Positions 17,692 to 26,642 are shown, numbered from the stretch's first letter. The stretch is DNA of 64,000 nt from Parashewanella sp965200795 (GCA_965200795.1 CBDAVB010000003.1:62001-126000); one strand, 5' to 3'. Notes: a model not told the origin generated them from the sequence alone. A program made the numbers and translations.

Positions 17692-17846
17692 TAAGTACCC
17701 GACTATAAGTTTTTCGATATTTTCGGCGCTGAGGTTAAGTGCTCGACAAGGCGCTTTTGCGCAGTAATACCGGCAAGCAAGAGTAACGCTGTAGAGTGCT
17801 TAAGACGGGCGTCAGAAAAATGAAAAAACTTATAGTCGGGTACTTA
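17692..17846. repeat. MITE family 1, best-preserved copy
   Basis: Perfect 20-base terminal inverted repeats (AGTACCCGACTATAAGTTTT and its complement), with TA at both outer ends as expected for a TA target duplication. It is 155 bases long and non-coding, with the same core as the copies at 2465-2579 and 13878-14039. Confidence 0.88.
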
Positions 17847-17907
17847 GGCTAGAGAAATATCCAAATTTGTTTAGAATGACGTAAAAAATCCCAATCAAAA
17901 GGATGAT

Positions 17908-18618
17908 ATGCAGAATAAACCTAAATCATGGACTGAGCTGCCAAACGGAGAGGCTGTAAAAGTAATTGTAGAGCAGGGGCTGCAACCCATGCTCAGTCAG
18001 GCTTTCGGATATCATTTATTAAAAATTGGACGATTATCAGCAGAAATTGATACTTGCTCATCACCGATCCCAAATCAATTCTCTTTGAGTGATAAACCTC
18101 TTGCCCATGCCTTATGTGAGTATACGCATTTACCCGTAGAAACAAGTTCGGTTGACTCAATTGTTTGTTCATTGCTGCTGGAGTATGAAGCCAACCCATT
18201 TCGGATATTAAGGGAAATTAACCGTATTCAGGTGTCTGGTGGTCATTTATTTATAGTTGGCTGCAATCCGCTGAGTTTATTAAGTTTAGGTAAAGCCATT
18301 CCTAACAAGAAAAATAAATACCCGTGGAACGGACGTTTTTTCACATCACATCGTGTAAGGGACTGGCTCGAAGTTTTGGGTTATCAGGTCGTAGAAGAAA
18401 AGAGGGAAGTTTATCATCCGTTGATGGGGAAATATTCTGATTACAGTTTATGGCAAAATGCTCTGGCGACATGGACGCCGCAAATCGGCTCGTTTTATAT
18501 CATTAATGCCAAAAAGGTTGAATGTCCGTTAACGCCTTCTAAAGCCTGGAAAAGGAAAAGGGTACCCAATTGGGCACCCGCGCCGACAGCAGGAAGAGTG
18601 CCAAGATCGAAAAACTAA
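17908..18618 (+). CDS. SAM-dependent methyltransferase-like protein (YafS-like)
   Basis: A 236-residue class I methyltransferase-like protein. The usual motif I glycine loop is weak, but the downstream part is recognisable: LPVETSSVDSIVCSLLLEY, then ILREINRIQVSGGHLFIVG, the post-core strand of this family. E. coli places its homologue yafS next to rnhA and dnaQ, the same neighbours seen here; the glyoxalase gene gloB, usually adjacent, is absent and repeats occupy its place. The substrate is unknown. Its stop codon overlaps that of convergent rnhA. Confidence 0.75.
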   Translation: MQNKPKSWTELPNGEAVKVIVEQGLQPMLSQAFGYHLLKIGRLSAEIDTCSSPIPNQFSLSDKPLAHALCEYTHLPVETSSVDSIVCSLLLEYEANPFRILREINRIQVSGGHLFIVGCNPLSLLSLGKAIPNKKNKYPWNGRFFTSHRVRDWLEVLGYQVVEEKREVYHPLMGKYSDYSLWQNALATWTPQIGSFYIINAKKVECPLTPSKAWKRKRVPNWAPAPTAGRVPRSKN

Positions 18619-19085
18619 CCCTGATAACCTTCATCAACATCTGTCGGTGAAGCCTCGGCCTCGGTTCTCGCTAATTCATCGCAGCGCTCATTTTCAGGAT
18701 GACCGGAATGTCCCTTTACCCATTGCCAGTCGATATTATGTTTTTGAGCCGCGGCATCCAATCGTTTCCATAAATCAACATTTTTGACCGGCGTTTTATT
18801 TGATGTCATCCAATTTTTCTTTTTCCAGCCGTGGATCCATTGGGTAATGCCTTGGCGCATGTATTGACTATCACTGGTCAAAACGATGTCGCATTTCTCT
18901 TTGAGTGACTCTAAAGCCAGAATGGGCGCCAGTAACTCCATTCTGTTATTCGTGGTTAAAACAAAACCACCGCTTAATTCTTTGCGATGCTGTTTATAGG
19001 TCATCACGACACCATAACCGCCCGGACCGGGATTTCCCAGACAAGAACCGTCCGTGCAGATATGAATTTGTTTCAGTTCTTCCAT
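18615..19085 (-). CDS. rnhA: ribonuclease HI
   Basis: Degrades the RNA strand of RNA-DNA hybrids. The 156-residue protein has the four active-site acids in order: Asp12 (CTDGSC), Glu in NNRMELLAP, Asp in TSDSQYM, and Asp in ERCDELAR. The start is the ATG at 19085 (MEELKQIHICTDGS), giving the family length. The frame stays open to 19322, but this runs through divergent dnaQ and is not used. It is divergent from dnaQ across 60 bases, the arrangement seen in E. coli. Confidence 0.96.
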   Translation of the reverse strand: MEELKQIHICTDGSCLGNPGPGGYGVVMTYKQHRKELSGGFVLTTNNRMELLAPILALESLKEKCDIVLTSDSQYMRQGITQWIHGWKKKNWMTSNKTPVKNVDLWKRLDAAAQKHNIDWQWVKGHSGHPENERCDELARTEAEASPTDVDEGYQG

Positions 19086-19145
19086 CAAATTGCTACCATA
19101 TTCATTAGTTAATAATGAGTATACAAATTTGGTATAACAAATCCT

Positions 19146-19874
19146 ATGAATATTGTTTCCAAAGCGACACGCCAGATTATTCTTGATACAGAAACCACGG
19201 GTATGAACCAGTCCGGTGGTCCGGTTTATATCGGCCACCGGATTATTGAAATCGGTTGTGTCGAAGTAGTGAATCGCAGACTGACGAGCCGCCACTTTCA
19301 CGAATACATCAACCCCGGACAATTAATTGATGAGGGAGCCGTAAAGGTTCACGGTATTACCGACGAATTTATCGCGGATAAGCCGGGGTTTCATGACATC
19401 GCTAAAGACTTTATTGATTTCATCGATGGCGCCGAAATTGTGGCGCATAACGCCCCCTTCGATATTTCGTTTATGGATCATGAGTTTTCACTGCTTAATC
19501 CAAAAGGCCCCGTAACCGCGGATATTTGCTCGATTGTTGATTCGCTGGAGGTCGCGAAGTTCTTGCATCCGGGGCAGAAAAATAACTTAGACGCGTTATG
19601 TAAGCGTTATTTTATCGATAACTCTCGCAGAACGCTTCACGGCGCTTTACTTGATGCTGAAATTCTGGCTGACGTATATTTGCTCATGACGGGCGGGCAA
19701 ACCAAGTTTAATTTATCCACGGATTCGCAGGGGCAAGAAAAGGGCGGCATCATTCGTCTTGCGCGCAACAGAGAAAGTCTTAAAGTCATTTCCGCTGATG
19801 CCGATGAATTACTAAAGCATGAGGAAAGACTCGACTTAGTTGCGAAAGCGGGAAAGTGCGTCTGGAGAGACTAA
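19146..19874 (+). CDS. dnaQ: DNA polymerase III epsilon subunit (3'-5' proofreading exonuclease)
   Basis: The proofreading exonuclease of the replicative polymerase. It has 242 residues. The DEDDh motifs are ExoI ILDTETTG, ExoII HNAPFDISFMD, and ExoIII HGALLDAEILADVY. A clamp-binding motif QTKFNL lies at the linker near residue 185, and the C-terminal tail that binds the alpha subunit follows. It overlaps or nearly abuts the downstream TIGR03503 gene. Confidence 0.96.
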   Translation: MNIVSKATRQIILDTETTGMNQSGGPVYIGHRIIEIGCVEVVNRRLTSRHFHEYINPGQLIDEGAVKVHGITDEFIADKPGFHDIAKDFIDFIDGAEIVAHNAPFDISFMDHEFSLLNPKGPVTADICSIVDSLEVAKFLHPGQKNNLDALCKRYFIDNSRRTLHGALLDAEILADVYLLMTGGQTKFNLSTDSQGQEKGGIIRLARNRESLKVISADADELLKHEERLDLVAKAGKCVWRD

Positions 19875-19876
19875 AC

Positions 19877-21199
19877 TTGAAAAAACATTTTTATCGTTTG
19901 TCGGCTCTTATAACGGTTGTTGGGATCATTAGCGCCGCACAGGCAAAATTCGCTCGTTTTGATACGGCGGAAGAGCTTGAAAATCGATTTCGAATTGATC
20001 ATATGGTCTCGCATGTCACGTTATTTATTCAAAGAGAATACGGCTCGCCTCCGGCGATAATCGTACTGCCTGACGGAAGAAAATGGTATTCAACTCGCCA
20101 TCCCGAGAATGTAAGGTGGATGGATGGCATGACAGGGGATATTGTCCGCATCCCCGAGCCTATGGCGGGGCCTTGGCAGTTGCTTGGCCGGATTGTACCC
20201 GGCTCGAAACTTGAAAAAGTCAGTGACATTCGAATTGAAGTTCAGCCACTGCCGCAACCTTTGTATCAAGGCGAAACCATTAAGGTAACAGCGAGCTTAA
20301 AAGGTGACGATAAAGTCATGAAAATACCCGGGCTTGATCTATTAATGGACTGGAGCGCTACGGTTACCAGCGCGCGGAAACCAGATCAGGAAAACTTTGC
20401 GTCAGGTTATAAGCGATTAGGTAACTATCACGATAACGGAAAGTTGTCGGATGAAATTCCGGGTGACGGGATTTTCACCAGTAACTTTGATTTAGATTTG
20501 CCGTGGGGTGATTATACATTTTCAGTTAAAGCCGGAAACGAGGTATTCAGCAGAGAATATTCTTTTCCTGTTAAGTTAGAGCCCAGTCCGATTAAGGTAA
20601 ATTTAATATCTCCGCCGGAGGAGTCAGGGTTACCTTATCGTTTAGAAATCCATGCTGACGAAAAGCGTATCAGGTTAGCGCAAACCCATGTTGAGTATAA
20701 CTTGTCGGGACCTGACGGCTTTCAGGATAAATTGCTTTTAGATAATGTTTTCAATGAAGATGAGCGCATTGAGTTACCAAAAATTAAGGATTTTGGTAAC
20801 TACACCCTGACAGGTAAAGCGGTAACCACGACAAACTCAGGCAGAGAAATCATTATCGGGTTACCCAAAGCCTCATTTAATATTGTTGAGCCGCCGCGGA
20901 AAGGCCCGTCAGAAGCTGAAATAGCGTTGGCTGATCTGCAAAAAGCAAAAGCAAAAGAGGAAAGTGCGAAATCAACGATTCTTATGACAGCCGTTATTGT
21001 TAATGTGATTATCCTCCTTGCGGGAATTGCCGGATTCATTTACCGGCGTAAACGAAAGATAATGAAAGAAGCGCTGAAGGCGGCTCAAATGAATGTGCTG
21101 AATGAAGCGATGAATGATTCTTTGAACGATCAGCCGTTAACTATGGATGATATCGATCTGACATTGCCGGAAGAGAATAAAAATCAATCACTACTATAA
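19877..21199 (+). CDS. TIGR03503-family membrane-anchored protein
   Basis: A periplasmic protein of unknown function found in Shewanella, Vibrio and relatives. A signal peptide covers roughly the first 23 residues (KKHFYRLSALITVVGII, then SAAQA). A large extracytoplasmic region follows, then one membrane helix near the C-terminus (TILMTAVIVNVIILLAGIAG) and a basic, then acidic, cytoplasmic tail. The TTG at 19877 is preferred because GGAG lies 9 bases upstream and the signal peptide then begins at its basic end. A GTG at 19856 inside dnaQ is the alternative. It is probably co-transcribed with dnaQ. Confidence 0.8.
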   Translation: MKKHFYRLSALITVVGIISAAQAKFARFDTAEELENRFRIDHMVSHVTLFIQREYGSPPAIIVLPDGRKWYSTRHPENVRWMDGMTGDIVRIPEPMAGPWQLLGRIVPGSKLEKVSDIRIEVQPLPQPLYQGETIKVTASLKGDDKVMKIPGLDLLMDWSATVTSARKPDQENFASGYKRLGNYHDNGKLSDEIPGDGIFTSNFDLDLPWGDYTFSVKAGNEVFSREYSFPVKLEPSPIKVNLISPPEESGLPYRLEIHADEKRIRLAQTHVEYNLSGPDGFQDKLLLDNVFNEDERIELPKIKDFGNYTLTGKAVTTTNSGREIIIGLPKASFNIVEPPRKGPSEAEIALADLQKAKAKEESAKSTILMTAVIVNVIILLAGIAGFIYRRKRKIMKEALKAAQMNVLNEAMNDSLNDQPLTMDDIDLTLPEENKNQSLL

Positions 21200-21657
21200 A
21201 ATGTGTTTAAAACTTGTCTGATTGGTCGTCGTCTCCGTTTTTACGCGGCTTAGGTATTTGCGGCTGAACTGACCTTAATTGACCGGAACCGGGGAATTGC
21301 CGGTTGAATCATGAACGCAGGCAGACAGGGATGGTTCTTTATTAGAATCAGAAGAATGAAAATTTTACGCGGTGTCGAATCAATATCATTGTGCTTTGCG
21401 GGCGGCTGAAAAGGTCTGCCCGCCGAGCTAATGCTTGCCGGGATGATATCGCCTGAGGTAATTGGTTTAGTAACGAATATTTCTGAATCATCTATTTAAA
21501 TAAAATCATATAGTTATAATAGTTCAGACTTCTCCGGCAGTGAGAATTGTTTACTTTTCTACAACGTTCTTAACTTAAGACAACGGCACTTACAAATAGC
21601 TGACTCTAAATCTAAAAAGGATAATCTCTTGATTTAAAATGCAATGGTTGAGATTCA

Positions 21658-21696
21658 GTCGGATAGGCGACATCCGGTAACAGGTGCCTATCCGAC
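21658..21696. repeat. long perfect palindrome, REP-like or attenuator
   Basis: An 11-bp perfect stem GTCGGATAGGC/GCCTATCCGAC around a 17-base loop, in the 679-base gap between the TIGR03503 gene and the next gene. It is followed by only five T residues, not immediately, so it is a doubtful terminator. No second copy was found in the window. The rest of the gap (21200-21657) holds nothing recognised. Confidence 0.55.
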
Positions 21697-21791
21697 CAAT
21701 GCGATTTTTAGACGAAAATATTATGAATAAAGGTAAAAATATTATGAATAATTCACTACTTCTCAGATATCAAAAGTAGTTATGATGGATT

Positions 21792-21861
21792 GATTTTTTG
21801 ATTTTTTGATTTTTTGATTTTTTGATTTTTTGATTTTTTGATTTTTTGATTTTTTGATTTT
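21792..21861 (+). repeat. octanucleotide tandem repeat GATTTTTT, about 8.5 copies
   Basis: Eight perfect units of GATTTTTT followed by a partial one, ending 17 bases before the ATG at 21879. The unit length is not a multiple of three, and the repeat contains stop codons in all frames, so it is not coding. It lies in the 5' leader or promoter of the following gene, the arrangement of phase-variable simple repeats. Confidence 0.9.
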
Positions 21862-21878
21862 TATTGAGGGGGGTTCAT

Positions 21879-22451
21879 ATGGCAATTCAAGCAAATCACC
21901 AGCCTGTGACTCAAGAAAGTTGGTCTTCGTATATTTGGCGGGCAGTAAAACAAGCTACACCAGCAGCATTATTGGGATTTAGTATTAGCGCTAATCCTAT
22001 TGGAGCTTCAATTAGTGCCGGAACAGCTTTAGCTCTGTTTTTTGCTACAGAAAATAGAATAGTCAGAGACAGTAATTTACTCAAGGTTGTAAAACACAGC
22101 TCTTATATGTTAATTCCTGCAGCTGTAGCACGCAATTTACCCGGTACTCCAGACTGTTTAGCTAGCAAAGTTCCGGTAGGTGAGAGGGACTGTTTGGGCG
22201 TGGATAGTTTAAGTGCGGTATCTTCTTATGTAGCATTTAAAAGTATAGACGAGTTAGTAAACTGTAATGAAGCTGTCAAGTATGTTCTTGCTACTACTGC
22301 AAGCGTTGTCAGCTTAGCTTATTCTAGGTTTTTGGAACTGTTAGTTTATGAAACGAATATGACCGGTATAGCATGTAAAGTAGTGGGTGACGGAGAGATT
22401 GATATGTCTCAGTGTGCTATTATCGTGACTAGGGGAACTCGCAGTTCATAA
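21879..22451 (+). CDS. hypothetical protein behind an octamer repeat
   Basis: 190 residues, not recognised. The ATG at 21879 has a strong GAGGGGGG ribosome site, which fixes the start. Hydrophobic stretches around residues 29-57 (AALLGFSISANPIGASISAG then TALALFFA) and 134-150 could be weak membrane segments or amphipathic helices. Five cysteines are present. There is no classical signal peptide. The gene is isolated between core genes and IS debris. Expression may depend on the tandem repeat upstream. Function is unknown; membrane association is inference. Confidence 0.6.
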   Translation: MAIQANHQPVTQESWSSYIWRAVKQATPAALLGFSISANPIGASISAGTALALFFATENRIVRDSNLLKVVKHSSYMLIPAAVARNLPGTPDCLASKVPVGERDCLGVDSLSAVSSYVAFKSIDELVNCNEAVKYVLATTASVVSLAYSRFLELLVYETNMTGIACKVVGDGEIDMSQCAIIVTRGTRSS

Positions 22452-22534
22452 GATACCAATTTAAATTTCAGCACATCATTTGTCATACCTGCGAAAGCAG
22501 ATATAAAGCGACTTTTGCAAAATTAACCAAAGAA

Positions 22535-22565
22535 ACCGGACTCCAGCTTTCGCTGGAGTGACGGC
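22535..22565. repeat. REP-like palindrome
   Basis: ACTCCAGC, loop TTTC, GCTGGAGT, flanked by CCGG and GACG. The same palindrome type occurs at 55411-55442 and, in variant form, inside pglX (33246-33265). A half copy (CCTGCGAAAGCAG) lies at 22488-22501. Confidence 0.75.
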
Positions 22566-22622
22566 ATATTTGGTATGAACTCTTCTGCGACGTCCCTAGT
22601 ACTCCCTGCGAAGCAGCAGGGA

Positions 22623-22745
22623 GGTGAATACTTTGAGTGCGTAGAGTGTGGTTATACCAATAACGCTGACATTGTTGGTGCGTTAAATATTTTAGAGCGT
22701 GGACAACGCTTGTTAGCCTTTGGAGAGTCGGCATTAGCCGCTTGA
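22623..22745 (+). pseudogene. TnpB (IS200/IS605-type) C-terminal remnant
   Basis: Only the last 40 codons survive. They read EYFECVECGYTNNADIVGA followed by LNILERGQRLLAFGES, the second half of the TnpB zinc ribbon with the CxxC pair and the conserved NNAD...ALNIL block, then the normal C-terminus. No start codon or RuvC domain remains; the left side is replaced by REP-type sequence. Confidence 0.8.
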
Positions 22746-22830
22746 TGAATCAGGAACCTGTGCTTTAAGTGATTTTAGTACGCCCTGTAATGGGAATCCC
22801 TCACCGAATTTAGATGGGAGGATGTTAATG
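22746..22830 (+). ncRNA. remnant of the TnpB guide RNA (omega RNA) scaffold and element right end
   Basis: Directly follows the TnpB stop codon, where the omega RNA 3' scaffold lies in IS605-type elements. It contains GGGAATCCCTCACC, then GATGGGAGGATGTTAATG, the pattern expected at the scaffold end and element boundary. The sequence after 22830 would have been the guide. A hairpin CTCCTGC/GCAGGAG follows at about 22886-22912. With TnpB lost, it would be non-functional unless supplied in trans. Confidence 0.5.
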
Positions 22831-22972
22831 GGTTTAAAAACGTGACGCACGCCTCAGAGCCTGGATGTCACACTTCTTCAGATAGCTCCTGCTGACAAGT
22901 CAGGCAGGAGTTTATACATTTCTCAACATGAAGATAATTTTTAAAAGTATTTGGTAACCATACATATATTTA

Positions 22973-24489
22973 GTCGGTCATGAAAAACATCTAACATTCT
23001 GATCGCTAATAAAATATAGCTATTTGATACATTCAATTTCGACCAGAAATGATATAGTTAACCTATGGTTTCTGGTCGTTTTGGGTGCTAAAAATGCTCA
23101 AAGAAAGCCCGTCAAATTTACCTCATGCCAGTCTGTTTAATATCACAGACCAACTTCTGCAAACTCACCCTTTACTCATTTTAGCTAATGCCTTTGATTG
23201 GCGAGCGTTGGAAGAAGAGTTCAAGCCGTTATACAAAAAATTAGGTCGTAAAGCTAAGCCAATTAGGTTGATGTGCGGTTTGCTAATACTCAAGCAGCTC
23301 TACAAACTCAGCGATGAAGCCTTGGTCGATGAGTGGCTGATGAACGTGTATTTTCAAGTGTTTTGTGGTGAGACAGAGTTTCAAACAGCACGCCCTTGTG
23401 ATGCCAGTGAACTCAGTGTTTTTCGTAAGCGCATCGGTGAAAAAGGCTGTGAAAAAATCTTTGCATTATCTGTGGCTTTACACGGTGACAAAGCCGAAGA
23501 TGACACCGTGTACGTTGATACAACCGTCCAAGAAAAAGCCATTACTTATCCGACAGATAGCAAACTTGCCATCAAGGTGGTTAACCGACTCAATAAACTT
23601 GCCAAAGTATTTGGGATCAAACAAAGGCGTACTTATGTCAAAGAAGTCAAACAGCTACGCATTGACTGTCGAAGCTTTAGACATGCCAAAAATCGAAGCA
23701 AAGCCAGAAGAGCGTTAAAAAGGTTACGTGTTATCGCAGGTAAGCTTTTAAGGGAGCTACAACGCAAACTTCCACAAGATGTCCTTGATTTACAAAAAGA
23801 GAATTTTACTAATTATGAAAAAGCCATTACACAGCAACGTAAAGATAAAAATAAGATTTACAGTCTTCATGAACCCGATGTTTACTGCGTAGGGAAAGGC
23901 AAAGACCATAAGCCATACGAGTATGGTAAAAAGGCTTCTGTCGTGCTCACAGAGCAGAGTCAATTAATCATCGGTGTCGCCAGTCATGACAAACATGAAC
24001 ACGACTCAAAATTGCTTAAGCCTGCACTTGACCATGCCCATAAACACCGAAAGAGTAAAATCACTACAGCCGTTGTAGATAAAGGCTATAAAGGGTGTAA
24101 GCAGTATGTTGACCAAGAAGTTGTTATCCCTAGCCGGCCATTAAAACGGGACTCGCAAGCAAAGAGAAAACGCAAAAGTGAACTCTGTAAAAAACGGGCA
24201 ACAATTGAACCAGTAATCGGGCATTTGAAGAGTGATTTTAGGCTGTGTAAGAACTGGTTAAAGGGCAGTGTTGGCGACTCAATAAACCTTCTAATGGCTG
24301 CGTGTGCCTGGAACTTGAGAAAGTGGTTAGCCATTTTCTTTTTGCTCGAAAAAGATGGTGAGTTTTGACTATTTTGTAGTGAAATTGATGCGAAATATAA
24401 GAAATGTTGCTTTTGGGTACGGCTCTGAATTTTGCGTAAATCAGATGCCGTACATTTTAAATCTTGAAGTTATGTTTTTCAGTACCGAC
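22973..24489 (+). mobile_element. IS5-like insertion sequence, copy B, intact
   Basis: 1517 bp, with the same ends as copy A, flanked by the 6-bp direct repeat TATTTA (22967-22972 and 24490-24495). It lies immediately upstream of the BREX operon; its right end is 89 bases before brxR. Confidence 0.9.
23085..24368 (+). CDS. IS5-family transposase (copy B)
   Basis: The same 427-residue DDE transposase as copy A, differing at a handful of residues (for example FTNYEK for FSNYEK, and ASHDKHEHD for TSHDEHEHD). The frame is intact and all catalytic motifs are present. It reads toward brxR, so read-through transcription could reach the BREX operon, as no obvious terminator follows it. Confidence 0.92.
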   Translation: MLKMLKESPSNLPHASLFNITDQLLQTHPLLILANAFDWRALEEEFKPLYKKLGRKAKPIRLMCGLLILKQLYKLSDEALVDEWLMNVYFQVFCGETEFQTARPCDASELSVFRKRIGEKGCEKIFALSVALHGDKAEDDTVYVDTTVQEKAITYPTDSKLAIKVVNRLNKLAKVFGIKQRRTYVKEVKQLRIDCRSFRHAKNRSKARRALKRLRVIAGKLLRELQRKLPQDVLDLQKENFTNYEKAITQQRKDKNKIYSLHEPDVYCVGKGKDHKPYEYGKKASVVLTEQSQLIIGVASHDKHEHDSKLLKPALDHAHKHRKSKITTAVVDKGYKGCKQYVDQEVVIPSRPLKRDSQAKRKRKSELCKKRATIEPVIGHLKSDFRLCKNWLKGSVGDSINLLMAACAWNLRKWLAIFFLLEKDGEF

Positions 24490-24518
24490 TATTTAACATT
24501 CAGATTACACAAAATAAT

Positions 24519-24547
24519 TTGAAGTGTGACCCAAAATGAAGCATACT
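24519..24547 (+). promoter_or_regulatory. candidate promoter of the BREX operon
   Basis: TTGAAG, a 17-base spacer, and CATACT, located between the IS copy B and brxR. Each box matches four of six consensus positions. A BrxR operator would be expected here, but no clear inverted repeat was identified. Confidence 0.4.
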
Positions 24548-24578
24548 CTCCGCTCGCAAAATTTCACTTTAAATTGGC

Positions 24579-25487
24579 ATGGACGAATTTTCTTTTTCAC
24601 AACACCAACGGCTTTATTTTATTGATTTTAGGCTGATGTTCGTCGGCAGTTTTTCAAGATCTGAAGTTGTTCAGCATTTTAAACTTGGGTTATCTGCTGC
24701 GACTCGTGATATTAACCTCTATAAAGAGCTTGCTAGTCAGAATTTGAGATACGATAACGCTGATAAAAGATACTTCAAAACAGCTGATTTCAAACCATTA
24801 TTTTCACATGACAAAGAAAGCGTATTGACGCGGTTATCGAGCGCTCAATCTGATCAAACCAATATAATTTACGGAATCGATCTGCCTTTCGAGGCACCAA
24901 GTCAACTGGTAATTCCAGATGTAAACCTATTGGCAGTTTTAACGCAGGCCACATTGAACAACAAAGCAGTAGATATAGAATATGTGTCCTTAAGCAGCGA
25001 TCAGCGTCAGCGGACTATCGTGCCCCATTCAATTGTTGATAACGGTTTACGCTGGCACGCGCGGGCTTTTGATTTTGATTCAAATGAATTTAAAGATTTC
25101 GTAATAACAAGAGTAATTAATGCCCGCTTGAGTGATAAAGAAATTACAAAAGTCCAGAAAGTAGAGTCTGATCAACAATGGAATCAACAAGTCGTATTAG
25201 AATTAATTCCTCATCCTAATAACATTACTTATCCGCAAGCTATCGAGCTTGATTACGGGATGACAGATGGCGTGCTAAGACTTGAAACAAGAGCAGCATT
25301 AACGGGGTACATCTTACGGCGTTGGAATGTAGATTGCTCAGAAAGTGCTTCAAATAGATCTCCTGAACATCAATTGTGGCTTCGTAATCGCAAGCAGCTC
25401 TCTGCAATAACAAACATATATCTAACCTCAGGCTATAAAGTTTTAAACCCAAACCAAACAGTTAAACAGGAGCCGTACGTTGACTGA
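24579..25487 (+). CDS. brxR: BrxR, WYL-domain transcriptional regulator of BREX
   Basis: 302 residues. An N-terminal winged-helix region (MFVGSFSRSEVVQHF followed by AATRDINLY) is followed by a WYL domain from about residue 120 (NNKAVDIEYVSLSSDQR, HSIVDNGLRWHARAF, DFVITRVINA) and a C-terminal dimerisation part. BrxR proteins in Acinetobacter and enterobacterial BREX loci repress their own operon, and the first position here fits that role. Its stop overlaps the brxA start by 8 bases, so it is part of the operon. Confidence 0.88.
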   Translation: MDEFSFSQHQRLYFIDFRLMFVGSFSRSEVVQHFKLGLSAATRDINLYKELASQNLRYDNADKRYFKTADFKPLFSHDKESVLTRLSSAQSDQTNIIYGIDLPFEAPSQLVIPDVNLLAVLTQATLNNKAVDIEYVSLSSDQRQRTIVPHSIVDNGLRWHARAFDFDSNEFKDFVITRVINARLSDKEITKVQKVESDQQWNQQVVLELIPHPNNITYPQAIELDYGMTDGVLRLETRAALTGYILRRWNVDCSESASNRSPEHQLWLRNRKQLSAITNIYLTSGYKVLNPNQTVKQEPYVD

Positions 25488-26079
25488 ATATAAGAAATTT
25501 TTAGGTGATTTAATTGGTGGTAGCTTAATGATCACAGAGGCTCAGCTAGTTGCAGAGCTACTTCTTACTCAGCCAACAAAAGAGCAGTGGAATGAAGCAA
25601 TTGTAGATAAAAATATTCTCCAAAAGCGCTCTCCGGCTTCTGCGAAACGTAATGCTTCGACGATAAAAAAACGTATCGAACACTTAGGTGAAAAGTTTCT
25701 CACTCATTTAGTCAATGCTAATCACGAAGAAGCATCACAACTGATGATGGCAGCAACCTTAATTAATTCTCCTTTATTAGCTGATTTTATGCGCACGGTG
25801 GTTACGGACGCCAAACGTATGTATCGAGAAAGTATCGACATGAAAGACTGGGAATATTTTTGGGAAGATAAATGCCGAATTTACCCGGAGTTTGCGGAAA
25901 TGTCTGAAACATCTAAATACAAGATTTCACAGGTTGCGTTTAAGGTGATGACTGACGGCGGTTTTCTTGAGAATACTAAAAGCAAAGTGCTGACAAATAT
26001 TTATATCGCTCCGGATGTTCGCGGTTTACTGGTTGAAATGGGCAAAGACGATATCATTCAAGCGATGGAGAACTACTGA
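25480..26079 (+). CDS. brxA: BrxA, BREX protein (DUF1819)
   Basis: A small helical protein of type I BREX. It has 199 residues, matching the family. The body LLTQPTKEQWNEAIVDKNIL, then KRSPASAKRNASTIKKR, is typical of the DUF1819 family. The start is a TTG at 25480 with GGAG seven bases upstream, overlapping the end of brxR. It ends one base into brxB (TGATG overlap). BrxA is a nucleic-acid-binding type protein; its exact role in defence is not settled. Confidence 0.88.
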   Translation: MTEYKKFLGDLIGGSLMITEAQLVAELLLTQPTKEQWNEAIVDKNILQKRSPASAKRNASTIKKRIEHLGEKFLTHLVNANHEEASQLMMAATLINSPLLADFMRTVVTDAKRMYRESIDMKDWEYFWEDKCRIYPEFAEMSETSKYKISQVAFKVMTDGGFLENTKSKVLTNIYIAPDVRGLLVEMGKDDIIQAMENY

Positions 26080-26642
26080 TGCTTAAACTGCAACAGCGTT
26101 TGGATAAAATCCAAGAACGTTTGGAAAGTGAAGAGTTTTTAAAAAATAAGCAACTGGGTGGTGAATTAGGTTTTTACATTTTTGACTATAAGCCTGAGCA
26201 TGAAATAGCAGTACGTGAACATATACAGTTACTTGAAAGAAAGCTATCTAACCGTGAATACAAATTTGCGAGCATCAACTTATTTGAGATGTTGATCAAA
26301 TTACTTGATAAAGAAGACATTCTTGATAAGACCTTTGAAATGGAACAAAAACGAAGCGCTCGTTTCTTCTTCAAAGCTTTAAAAGGCACGTTCGAGCAGA
26401 ACCGAGTCGCTGAATTTATCGTTAATGAAGCAGATATCGAAAACTGTGATTTTATTTTACTTCACGGCATGGGCAGTGTATGGCCAATGGTTCGTGGTCA
26501 CGGTCTGCTTAATGCCCTACACGCCAAAGTGGGCGAAGTGCCAACCGTTATGTTTTACCCGGGTGAATATGATGGCGCGGCACTTAAACCCTTTGGTCGA
26601 ATCGAATCCAACAATTATTACCGAGCTTTTAAACTGGCATAA
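26079..26642 (+). CDS. brxB: BrxB, BREX protein (DUF1788)
   Basis: 187 residues; the DUF1788 family of type I BREX. The conserved C-terminal block CDFILLHGMGSVWPMVRGH, then PTVMFYPGEYDG, is clear. It has no catalytic motif I can identify and is probably a scaffold with PglZ and PglX. It overlaps brxA and is followed after 56 bases by brxC. Confidence 0.9.
   Translation: MLKLQQRLDKIQERLESEEFLKNKQLGGELGFYIFDYKPEHEIAVREHIQLLERKLSNREYKFASINLFEMLIKLLDKEDILDKTFEMEQKRSARFFFKALKGTFEQNRVAEFIVNEADIENCDFILLHGMGSVWPMVRGHGLLNALHAKVGEVPTVMFYPGEYDGAALKPFGRIESNNYYRAFKLA

Noticed and set aside
18615..19322. RNase HI extended to 19322
   Set aside because: The extension would overlap divergent dnaQ and adds 79 residues not in the family.
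21792..21861. Tandem repeat as a CRISPR array
   Set aside because: The units are 8 bases with no spacers; no repeat-spacer pattern occurs anywhere in the window.
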